This document shows, piece after piece, positions 1 to 7,789 of a DNA stretch of 64,000 nt (positions are counted from its first letter, which is position 1; every line of letters starts with the position of its first letter). The position numbers and the translations under genes were made by a program. The stretch comes from Bryopsis sp. KO-2023. Taxonomy: Eukaryota > Chlorophyta > Ulvophyceae > Bryopsidales > Bryopsidaceae. The stretch lies in contig BSYQ01000002.1 of the NCBI GenBank assembly GCA_030272585.1, positions 2,914,001 through 2,978,000 on the forward strand, given 5' to 3'. The notes under the pieces are model-generated. The model worked only from the letters and a program-made list of their open reading frames with translations. It had not been told where the DNA came from and did no database searches.

Positions 1-257
1 AGTGTTCAGCCCCAAAATCGAGTTACAAGAATACCCTGAGGTGCTGCCCAAATACCCTAGGCTGCACCTCTGATCCAAACTGATCGTTCAAGGTCCTATC
101 CATCAACATGACCTGACAGTCTGCCTCAGTGTCAGGTCCCCTGTCTGAAACCTTCTGAGCTGCCAGCCCTGCAGAAAAGCGTGTGCTAAGCTGTCAGCCC
201 CCATTCACAGATCTAAGGGTTCCGCCCTGCTGCAGCAAACCGGCTGCAGCATTGCTG

Positions 258-350
258 GTTCCCTAGAACTGCAGGCCTGTCAGTTCCCCTGAACTGCAGG
301 TCTGCCAGTTCTCCTGAACTGAGGATCTGACAGTTCCCCTGAACTGCAGA
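258..350. repeat. 25-bp tandem repeat, about 3.7 units
   Basis: Successive units begin at 258, 283, 308 and 333 with GTTCCCYTGAACTGCAGG or close variants, an exact 25-bp period. The unit contains a small inverted repeat (CAGTTC/GAACTG). Similar CTGCAG and CTGTCAG words are scattered over 110-260, so the array probably belongs to a larger foldback-type repeat that starts left of the window. Confidence 0.75.
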
Positions 351-413
351 ATCCTTACAATGGAGGTTACGCGAAATGAAGATGTTCGGTTATTTTTGAA
401 AAAGAAGGCACCA

Positions 414-427
414 GGGGTTCGAACCCC
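414..427. other. Perfect 14-bp palindrome resembling a pol III B box
   Basis: GGGGTTCGAACCCC is its own reverse complement and contains GTTCGAA, the core of a tRNA T-arm/B box. A convincing A box is not visible upstream, so I do not call a tRNA gene. The same motif sits in the core of two other repeats of this window (4424-4500 and about 6240-6310), so this may be a third tRNA-derived core. Confidence 0.3.
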
Positions 428-753
428 ATTAAAGTCCTAACTACATGAACTCGATCGAAATAGTCGACACGTCAGATAACCGGCAATTTTCCTTGAGAGG
501 CAACATATCGTCATTTTTAGATATATATATATATATTTAGAATCAAACATAATGAATTAAACAACGAGTGACCGGCATCGTCAATCTTAGTCGATTTGGA
601 TATCCTTTTTCGAGCAAAAAAGCCGAAGCAAAAGAAGCCGAAGCAAAAGAAACTCACTATAACCCTCTATTCTCTTGTAACTTCTAGCTTTCAACGACCC
701 TAATTGTAATTCCTAAATGAGATGCTTTTTTCTTCAATTTTGGTAGTAGTGAT

Positions 754-995
754 CAGTCATGGGCTTAGACCCCTGTGCACAGGATAGGACATAACAGACT
801 GTCTGTTCTATGCACAATGTCCGACCTGTGCTGCACAAGCGCACAGGTCCGACCCTGTTCCGCGCACAGACACCTTGTTCTGTTCCAGCTTGTGGAATTT
901 CGCAAAACAGGACAGCACAGGCTGCACAGATTCGTACAGAACCCTGTTTTGTGCGATGCACATAGCAGGGGTCTGTCCTATGCAACCCATGACTG
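754..995. mobile_element. hAT-type MITE, 242 bp
   Basis: The terminal inverted repeats are CAGTCATGGG at 754 and its complement ending at 995. The flanking 8-mers are GTAGTGAT (746-753) and GTTGTGAT (996-1003), a 7/8 match, as expected for an 8-bp hAT duplication that has since mutated. Inside are many self-complementary words (CTGTGCACAG, GCACAGG). There is no transposase. Several short overlapping ORFs in this stretch are by-products of the repeat. Confidence 0.65.
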
Positions 996-1003
996 GTTGT
1001 GAT

Positions 1004-2400
1004 TGTGCTTGCATTCATGGTGGTGGTGGAATTCTACTTTCTTTTCGTAGCGGACTCACAATCCACACACCAATTACTGGAAAACTGTTGTTTCAACTTG
1101 AGAAACGGGGAAAGTCGCAAACCGTACCTTTTTGACGACACATGACATATAGGACTGAACTTGAGTGTGATGCACTCTCAGAATACCACTCCTGCGGATT
1201 CGTATCCTTCTTTCTCTTTATCTTGAAAATAACCCCAATGAAGGCACATCTAAAAAATCTCGGTGAAAACTTCCGGCCAAAGGATAAAATAGTCAAAGAA
1301 ATCTCGTAGTTCATTGAAAGAATGATAAATATTGACCAGGAACCATCCAAACGAAATGCGCTAAAAAACCTTTATCATATATTTTATTCATGATTTTTCT
1401 CGGCCTCAAGAAACAAGGAGCGGCATCTGAAGTTGAATAAATAATGCTACTCTTGTATATCCACGTTTAAGCATGTTCACAAATAACTCTAAGTCAGCTT
1501 CACATAAAAAACTTGACCTACTAAACCCATCTCTTGTATATAACTTATGCAAACGCAAACTTGTATAGATCCACGAAGTGAGCGTATGTCGAGGATGAAA
1601 ACTGCTTCGAGTGAAATAAGGGAACGTGTAGAACTTTTCGTAGTATGGTTTGATACCAGCAGAGTAACATATGTTGTTGATTTGCTTTTGTGAAAATATG
1701 CCCCAACCCAAAGTATCGCTTGCAATGCATATGTAAGCTTATCAAGACCCATCAACTTGTTTCATAACGGGACGGGTTTTTCGTTTTAGGAAGGTCTTGC
1801 AGAATCAAGTTCTCCCTCTTTAATATTTGAGCTCGTCAGCTGGCTATAAATTCCTCTTCTTTTTTTTTCTTTCATATCTATTGCTTACTTAAAGTGAAAA
1901 AAACGAAGCCGAAAACATGCTTTGAACAATACGTTTCAATTTAAACTAAGGGAAATGCTTCAGGGTTTTGATTGGTTGTATATTGTTTTGTTTTCAAAAC
2001 AAAATCTCTCTTTTTTTAAAGCCACCACACAAGCCACCAATCTTAGAAACATCTAATCATCATTTAATTCTCTCTTTGATTCTCTTGTTTGTTTTTTTAA
2101 GATGGTTTCTCTTTCCCTGTATTTTTCTAGCCTTGCAAAAATAGGGGAATAGATTACCCTATTCCTAAAAGGTGAATCTAAACTTATTGCAATTGTGTTC
2201 GTTTATCCAGCTTTTCTGTCAACGTTCACAAGAGTTCTTTTTGATCAGCACCTCCTGAATGCGGAATAGCAAGTTTTTCTTCAGCACAAATTCCCAAAGT
2301 ACTTTGCAATACTCGGAGCATCATCTTCCAACACCAATTACGTATTGACAAAATCAAGATCTGTCCGCTCGTTACTTAAACAGGATTAAAAAGCCTTCGC
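1004..2400. other. No gene recognised
   Basis: This is AT-rich sequence with T-runs (for example 1856-1872 and 2010-2020). The longest open frames (about 100 codons on the minus strand near 1406-1711) overlap one another in different frames and show no recognisable domain. I see nothing else supportable here. Confidence 0.5.
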
Positions 2401-2490
2401 TTCCTTTGACCGCTACGTTTTTTTCCACACCCAGACATCGAAAAACCTTACAGAAATGTAACCCTCGTTTAACCAAACAAATAGTGCCAA
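2401..2490 (-). repeat. Direct repeat of the DIRS/PAT-like element, distal copy
   Basis: This copy runs from TTCCTTTGACCGCTACGTT to AACAAATAGTGCCAA and matches 2792-2885 in the same orientation with few differences. In PAT-like members of the DIRS order, split direct repeats lie downstream of the recombinase gene. The position of this pair, just past the recombinase with about 300 bp between copies, fits the B1-A2-B2 layout. The assignment is inferred because the left-hand A1 partner is not in the window. Confidence 0.6.
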
Positions 2491-2791
2491 TTTCTGCACA
2501 ATTGTGCATCCCAAGCACCACAAAAGTAAATCAAAATGTCCCTATTAGCTCTATATAAAAACTCCCAAATCCCACCAAAAAATAATCTCCAAAAGGAAGG
2601 GAAGAACACAGTTACGAGATGGGTGAAAAACCGAGTAAAGAAAGACCCACTGAGTGACCTTAAGAACCCAAACTACTGAGATCCAAAACTCCCAAAAGGT
2701 ACCCCTACAGACCACCTCAGCAATTAGTCCTTTCAATCACCCCACCCTAAAACTCCGCAAAAGGAACCGCGCTTCCTGCGGAACCGTAAAT

Positions 2792-2885
2792 TTCCTTTGA
2801 CCGCTACGTTCTCTTCCACACCCAGAGATCAAAAAACCTTACAGAAATGTAACCCTCGTTCAACCTTTCAAACAAATAGTGCCAA
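2792..2885 (-). repeat. Direct repeat of the DIRS/PAT-like element, proximal copy
   Basis: This is the partner of 2401-2490. The differences are a few substitutions and a 4-base insertion (TTTC before AAACAAATAG). The copy begins directly after the end of the recombinase remnant on the minus strand. Confidence 0.6.
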
Positions 2886-2894
2886 AAAACAAAG

Positions 2895-4145
2895 CACCTA
2901 AAATAGAACGCACGTTCGTTTTAACACGCGAAAACACCGCCCCCAACTCACGCCGAAGTTGTTCCGCGGGAAGCACCATCCATCCGAAAACACGAAAATC
3001 CCAAGGGGAAGGCTGGCGCTGCCGATTAATACACTGGAAAATGGCCTGAGAAGAAGGTGAACAACCTCCCCAATCACACAATTTCGGTAACGGCACCAGT
3101 AAATTAAAAGCGCTGAAAACCCCAGTGCGACGAACTGAGTGAGTGATGAGTATGGTCGGAACCATGATCCTTCATAACGCGTTTGAACCAACGCGCCACG
3201 CTCCCCGCAGTTGGAACACTCTGATCGCTAGGTAAAAACCAGAAATGGTTCGTACTGTCTTCATGGCCTTCCCAGTCACGCACCCGAAACTCCTCATAGC
3301 GCTCCAACACTGCGACCAGTTCGACAAAGCCACGACCGTCGAATCTCCGAACCCTCAATTTGGCCGAGGTCTGGCCCTTCGCCTTGAAACGCCGTTATGT
3401 AAAAAAAACCGACGAGGCATCCCACTGATAGTCGCCAACCCGAGTATCAAAACTCGAATCAGCGCGCGAAAAGAATATGACATCCAAAATACAAATCAAA
3501 TAGGGGCGGATGCTCTCTGCATCGTTCCCAACCAAACCCTTCTTGGCCCACGACCACAACCAGTCCATGGGAAAGTCTCTGGGCTGTTGCTCCAAAGACT
3601 TCCGAAGGAACCGTAATCAGCCAAGCTTGTTTTAAGCTAGCCGTCAAGGAGTCATGCGCGGAGAATGAGGAACCCAGCCAGCGGTGGACAGTACTATTCG
3701 CTGAGAGGTAGTTGCTCATCGACCTCGGCGCCACTCTCCCTTCATTCCGTAGAAACAGTATATAGGCGTAAATGCGAACAGGGCGAGCCGGCACGCTGCA
3801 CCAACCCCTCGACCTAGCGAACCCGAGCCATTTTCGGAAAGGCATCCAGATGGATCTCCGACCTCCCGGGCTGTTCGATAACGCTAACTCGCCAAACAGC
3901 TCTCTCCGTTCAACATCCGACAGTTCGCCCAGTTGAGGTAGCGCCTCGTTGGTCCAATCGACACATCCGTCCAATTCGCTCCACAAATCTTGGAGCCAGA
4001 CCTCGTCTTGCGAATCACGCCCATCATCATATTCCAACGGCCCTGGGGAAAAGGTTCGCTCTCCTTGAATGGTGGGAACAACGGATTCGCCCACGCCGGA
4101 ACCACTGCATATTCCTGGAAGCACTTGAACATCGGACGAAACCAA
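2895..4145 (-). pseudogene. Tyrosine recombinase of the DIRS-like element, inactivated
   Basis: The N-terminal core-binding part is open over 4145-3459, with motifs such as FRKWLGFARSRGW, RIYAYILFLRNEGR and SMSNYLSANSTVHRWLG, typical of DIRS recombinases. The catalytic part is spread over other frames: a region near 3360-3180 (RVRDWEGHEDSTNHFWFLPS) and then HSVRRTG at about 3135 with the His-x-x-Arg motif. The final motif reads SQAIFQCINRQ near 3020. The residue expected to be the catalytic tyrosine is Cys (TGT instead of TAT). Frame changes near 3460 and 3180 confirm loss of function. In the living family the enzyme would integrate circular cDNA by site-specific recombination. Confidence 0.8.
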
Positions 4146-4263
4146 GGGGCTGACGCCGTCAGCCTGACAGCCACATGGGCATCAACACCGTCGCAGTCAC
4201 ATGAGGTAAGGAGCGCAACAGGTCCCCTAACCGCGAAAGGAGACGAATCGGTGGGCAGAGATA

Positions 4264-4712
4264 GGACTTGGGCCAAATTTTTGGTCCGACTCCGGTCCGG
4301 TCCGATTACGGTCGGGTTACGGTCACCGTACTACGGCCGTAACTCCGTACCGTAACCGGAGTAATATGCTGTTTTTACGGTACGGAACAGGTACGGTATA
4401 GCTACGGCCGGCCCTAAATCACCGCGGAGTAGTGTGGTTCAGTGTTAGAGTGTACGGTTATAGTTTGCAGGGTCGCGGGTTCGAATCCCCTTGGGTTCCT
4501 TTGGAATCGCGGGACCCTGCGGGGGTGACTTTTTACGGTTTACGGTTGTTACGGCCGTTACGGTCGGTACGGTCCGGTACGGAGCGGTACGGAGAGGTAC
4601 GGAGCTACAGTTACGGCCGTAAAAGTACGATTCTCGGACCGAAATTGTACTCCGGTTACGGTCCGGTTACGGTGGTTACGGTCCGGTTACGGTGACCGTA
4701 ACCGTAAAGTCC
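4264..4712. mobile_element. TA-flanked foldback repeat with tRNA-like core, 449 bp
   Basis: It is inserted in the DIRS relic and flanked by TA (4262-4263 and 4713-4714). Its ends begin GGACTT in inverted orientation. Both flanks of the core are packed with TTACGG, GGTACGG, CCGGTTACGG and their complements, which would fold extensively. Removing the element plus one TA rejoins the DIRS reading frame on the minus strand without a stop. No transposase is present. TA duplication points to Tc1/mariner-type mobilisation (inference). The tRNA-like core is listed separately. Confidence 0.65.
4424..4500 (+). other. tRNA-derived sequence with A and B boxes
   Basis: An A-box-like stretch TGGTTCAGTGTTAGAGTG (4435-4452) is followed at normal spacing by a perfect B box GGTTCGAATCC (4478-4488). 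The arms do not pair as a normal acceptor stem, so this is a tRNA-derived pol III promoter inside a repeat rather than a working tRNA gene. Confidence 0.6.
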
Positions 4713-4796
4713 TATCTCCGACTGCGACGCAAACCTGTCGAGATCGAACGGTCCCCACCATCGGTTGAACTGATCCAACCATTTCCGATTGACCAA

Positions 4797-5175
4797 TTAA
4801 TCCTCCTCCGAATTCGTTCTCGATAATCTGTCCGCCCACACATTTTCCCTGGACGGAATCCACTCTGGCTGCAACGCAATCCTTCGTGACTCCAAAATGC
4901 GGTACAACCACCTCAGTGGCCCCATGAGCCTCTGACTCTTCGTCGTCATTTTCAACAAGATCGATAACACCACCTGAGAGTCGGTCAACAGGCGCACTGT
5001 CCGATTCTTCAAAGACTTGTGGAACACGCGAATCGCTGCCTCTCAACTCGAGCATATTTATATGCTCGCTTTTCTCGTCGTTTGACCAAATACCCCGCGC
5101 CAGAACAGGAACGCTTTCCTTGGCCAACGGATCCACCAGGTGGGACCCCCAACCACTCATCGACGCATTTGTATA
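4797..5175 (-). pseudogene. RNase H domain of the DIRS-like element
   Basis: On the minus strand the motif expected as TDAS reads TNAS (codon AAT at 5169-5167). It is followed by GWGSHL, GIWSNDEKSEHINMLELR, then in another frame LTDSQVVLSILLKMTTKS, QPEWIPSRENVWADRLSR. This is the usual DIRS RNase H order. One extra base near 5045 changes frame between the two halves. The first catalytic Asp is lost, so the domain is dead. Confidence 0.8.
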
Positions 5176-5199
5176 AAGACTGATCGTCGCTGGGACCTT

Positions 5200-5448
5200 C
5201 TAATAAACCGACGATGTGTGACGCTCGTTCATCACACTCCACACTGCCAGATCCTCCTTCGTCTGCGACGACAACTTGATTAGCGATGCCCAAGTCGCTC
5301 CCAAGGTCATATCCCAAAATAGGCTCCTGAGGTGGTATCGCGCCAACGGAATCGCCAGGCCCAGGCTCTGACACCAACCCGCAAATCGCGCCAACCTTCT
5401 CTTTGGTACCTTGCTCATCTCTTTCAATACTCGCGCCTCCCTGTGAAT
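5200..5448 (-). pseudogene. C-terminal part of DIRS-like reverse transcriptase
   Basis: The minus strand reads REARVLKEMSKVPKRRLAR, FAGWCQSLGLAIPLARYHLR and SLFWDM. This is the conserved thumb/connection region between RT and RNase H in DIRS-type elements. It joins in frame to 5713-5681 (SPEKIAWIH) once the MITE at 5449-5680 is removed. Earlier RT motifs lie at 6676-6900. Confidence 0.75.
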
Positions 5449-5680
5449 CAGAGTTGTGCCGAAGTCGATTTTGCGACAACGACAACGGCCGTTAATGGCG
5501 TTAACGGTTAACGGCCGTTGTCGTTGTCGCAAGAACGACGTCGGCACGACTCTGAGACATTTTTCAATATTGAGATATGACTTCAAAATCTCAAACGCAC
5601 GAGTGTGGACGAGCGGGTTGGCGATTGGGAGCGTCACTTGGAGCCAGAGTTGTGCGCCGTTCCAACGGCGCACAACTCTG
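5449..5680. mobile_element. hAT-type MITE of the CAGAGTTGTGC family, 232 bp (copy 1)
   Basis: The ends are CAGAGTTGTGC in inverted orientation, with flanking 8-mers CTGTGAAT (5441-5448) and CTGTGGAT (5681-5688), 7/8 identical. One end is a roughly 105-bp near-palindrome (5449-5554) built of GACAACGACAACGG and TTAACGGCCGTT words; the other is a 36-bp palindrome (5645-5680). The 90-bp interior is homologous to that of the copy at 38318-38559 in reverse orientation. Element plus duplication is 240 bp, so the host relic's frame stays open through it. Confidence 0.85.
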
Positions 5681-5721
5681 CTGTGGATCCAAGCAATCTT
5701 CTCTGGCGACGCAATCACCAG

Positions 5722-6667
5722 CAGACCCGGGCGCCGGCAACTTTTAAAGGACCGGATTTGACCGGAAAACCTGTCTTGGACCGGATTTGACCTTTCTTAG
5801 ACAGGTCAAATCCGGTCTGGAAAGGTCAAATCCGGTCCAAGAAAGGTCAAATCCGGTCTAGTAAAGGCCACCTTTTCTAGACCGGATTTGACCTTTCTAG
5901 ACCGGATTTGACCTTTCCAGACAGGTTGACGCCTGTCTAGTACGGCCATACTCGTGTGACCTGTTTTAGACCGGTGTGACCCTGTTTTAGATCGGTGTGA
6001 CGCCCAGTGTGACCTGTTTTAGACCGGCTCCAAGTCGGTCTGGACAGGTGGGCCGCCTGTCCATACCGATCTGGCACCTGTCTAGAACAGGTCACACAAT
6101 TAAGCACTTTTCAAGGTGTTAATTAATTGAGAACCGATTCAATTGATTAAAGAACGAAGTATTATTTATTATATACATTTTTAATGCATGAATGACGGGA
6201 GCCAAGCCCACCAGCCACCGACTAGAGGGAGTCGGTCGACTCAGGGAAGATTCGAACCCGGGTTGGCTAAGCCCGAGTCGAAGGCACTATCGCTAGTAGA
6301 CCCCACCACAGGGACGCTCAAAAGGGGGCCGTTACTTTTAAGTACCCGTTTAATTTTGCAAAATTGTCAAGACAGGGTCGTTCCGGTTTTAGACAGGTCA
6401 CATCGCCTGTCTAATAAAGGCGAAATCTTAGTGTGACCTGTCTAAAACCGGAAAATCTGTCAGAAATCCGGTCCAAATTTCTGCAGATTTCCGAGGTTGA
6501 CTGGACCGGACAGGGACAGGACAGGACCGGTCACAACCTGTCCGGTCTTGCAAGGACCGGCGTTTTTTCGCTGGACCGGACAGGACCGGACAGGTCAGCC
6601 GGTCCATGGACAAGTTGGACCGGACCGGACCGGTTTTTCGCTGCCGGTCCGATCGGGCCGAGGTCTG
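5722..6667. mobile_element. hAT-type foldback element with tRNA-like core, 946 bp
   Basis: Perfect 8-bp duplications ATCACCAG (5714-5721 and 6668-6675) flank ends that start CAGACC in inverted orientation. The left part holds at least six copies of GACCGGATTTGACC or its complement. The right part is dense in CCGGTCC/GGACCGG. Between them lies an AT-rich segment and a tRNA-like sequence on the minus strand. Removing the element restores the DIRS reverse-transcriptase frame. No transposase is encoded. A diverged relative is at about 35730-36165. Confidence 0.85.
6238..6310 (-). other. tRNA-derived core of the foldback element
   Basis: On the minus strand a B box GGTTCGAATCT (6258-6248) follows an A-box-like TCTACTAGCGATAGTGCC at tRNA-like spacing. 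The same core, diverged, recurs on the plus strand at 35820-35885. I read it as a pol III promoter captured by, or ancestral to, the repeat. Confidence 0.5.
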
Positions 6668-6675
6668 ATCACCAG

Positions 6676-6900
6676 GCCATCCGCCGTATCGACCAAAAGG
6701 CCCAAATGACGAAATTGCTGCACTGTCGTCCACTGGCACCTCTTGGCCTTCCATCGCAACTGCAGATCCACTAGAATTCCGAATCAACTCGCCCAATTCG
6801 TTCGCTGCCAGCTCGCTGCTCATTGCGCCCGCAAAATCCCATCATCCACAGTCTGCTCGCGCGGAAAGAAATGTGTCTAGAGGGGGTTGTAGATCAGGCC
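6676..6900 (-). pseudogene. Reverse-transcriptase catalytic region of the DIRS-like element
   Basis: The minus strand reads FFPREQTVDDGILRAQ, carrying the RT catalytic (Y)VDD motif with Thr in place of the usual aromatic. It continues to WKAKRCQWTTVQQFRHLG and LLVDTADGLV, the conserved block after the active site. An in-frame stop follows GILRAQ. Upstream RT motifs are absent. Confidence 0.75.
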
Positions 6901-6956
6901 GATCCACACTAGGGGAACTGCTGGTAAGATCGTTGGTTATATAACATAACTTAGAT

Positions 6957-7060
6957 TGATAGTAGTAACTCGGGTTTAGGGTTATTGTGTAGTACAATGG
7001 GATGTACGACAGGGTTTATAGGGCAGGGGGCCCTCCTGTAAAAATTAATCTTCCCAGTGA

Positions 7061-7097
<37 letters not shown>

Positions 7098-7129
7098 CTT
7101 GTGTCTCGGGGTCCTAGACCCCCTTATCA
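6957..7129 (+). repeat. Chromovirus 5' LTR
   Basis: It is 173 bp, TG...CA, with the inverted ends TGATA/TATCA. It contains (CT)10 followed by (GT)8; the 3' LTR has (CT)11 and (GT)7 and is otherwise the same by eye. Near-identity indicates recent insertion. Confidence 0.95.
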
Positions 7130-7131
7130 TT

Positions 7132-7143
7132 TGGTTTCGGAGC
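7132..7143 (+). promoter_or_regulatory. Primer-binding site, shared with the nested element
   Basis: TGGTTTCGGAGC starts two bases after the LTR. The same 12 bases follow the nested element's 5' LTR at 16703. It matches the common plant initiator-Met site TGGTATCAGAGC at 10 of 12 positions, so the primer is either a variant initiator tRNA or another tRNA ending GCUCCGAAACCA. Confidence 0.75.
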
Positions 7144-7789
7144 TGGTCGAGGCCAGGCGCACTCCACAGGCGAACTCGCGCAACCCCCCCAAAGATCTGA
7201 CCCTAGGGATTACTAAATCCCACAGATCTGGAACTCGTTAGTTCCAAGGGGCGTGAGAGGGCGAAGATACCTTTCGAGAGTGAGCGATACTCTCGCGTTG
7301 TCGCTTACAACGTCCAGGCGAAGTCGCGAAACAATCGGAGTCCACTAGTGAACTGACTCTCAGATCTATAGATCTGTAGAAGTCGAGAGAAAAACGTCGG
7401 AAAAGCGCAGGAAAAACAGTCGTTCGGGCAGGCGACCGCGTGAGCAGACGTTCGAAACACGAACGTGCGACTGTACCCCGGAAAGTTCGGAAACGAGAGC
7501 GAGACGACTCTGGTTCTGACGACTTGACAGAAACCAGACCGTCCACCGCCCCGTCCGATTACTTACAGTCACTCTTTCCGGAGGACAAGTACCGCACCGT
7601 CTGATTCCAGTCGGAATTACTAAATATCGCTGGAAATTCTCACGACGGATAGTAGCTTACACCCAAACACTGTCTGACACCAGAAAGTTCCCATCTTTTC
7701 CCGCGGAAAAGTCGGAAACAGTTCTACGGAAAAAACCGAGAACTTTCCTGTTCGCTAACACAATTCCCGGCGGATTTCACTCAAATAAC

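Larger units (their letters stand above)
2401..6920 (-). mobile_element. Decayed DIRS/PAT-like tyrosine-recombinase retrotransposon
   Basis: Minus-strand remnants appear in the order expected for a DIRS-type element: reverse transcriptase (about 6900-5200), RNase H (about 5170-4800), a conserved post-RNase-H segment (about 4770-3960) and tyrosine recombinase (about 3900-2890). A pair of direct repeats lies beyond the recombinase. It is a relic: frameshifts, internal stops, RNase H first catalytic Asp changed to Asn, recombinase catalytic Tyr changed to Cys. Three later insertions interrupt it (4264-4712, 5449-5680, 5722-6667). The 5' part (gag and the start of RT) is missing; the sequence beyond about 6920 no longer resembles the family. 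Confidence 0.85.

Noticed and set aside
258-350. CRISPR-like array because of regular 25-bp units
   Set aside because: There are no unique spacers between units; it is a plain tandem repeat, and the DNA is eukaryotic.
4424-4500. Functional tRNA gene
   Set aside because: A and B boxes are good, but the ends do not form an acceptor stem and the segment sits in the middle of a foldback repeat.
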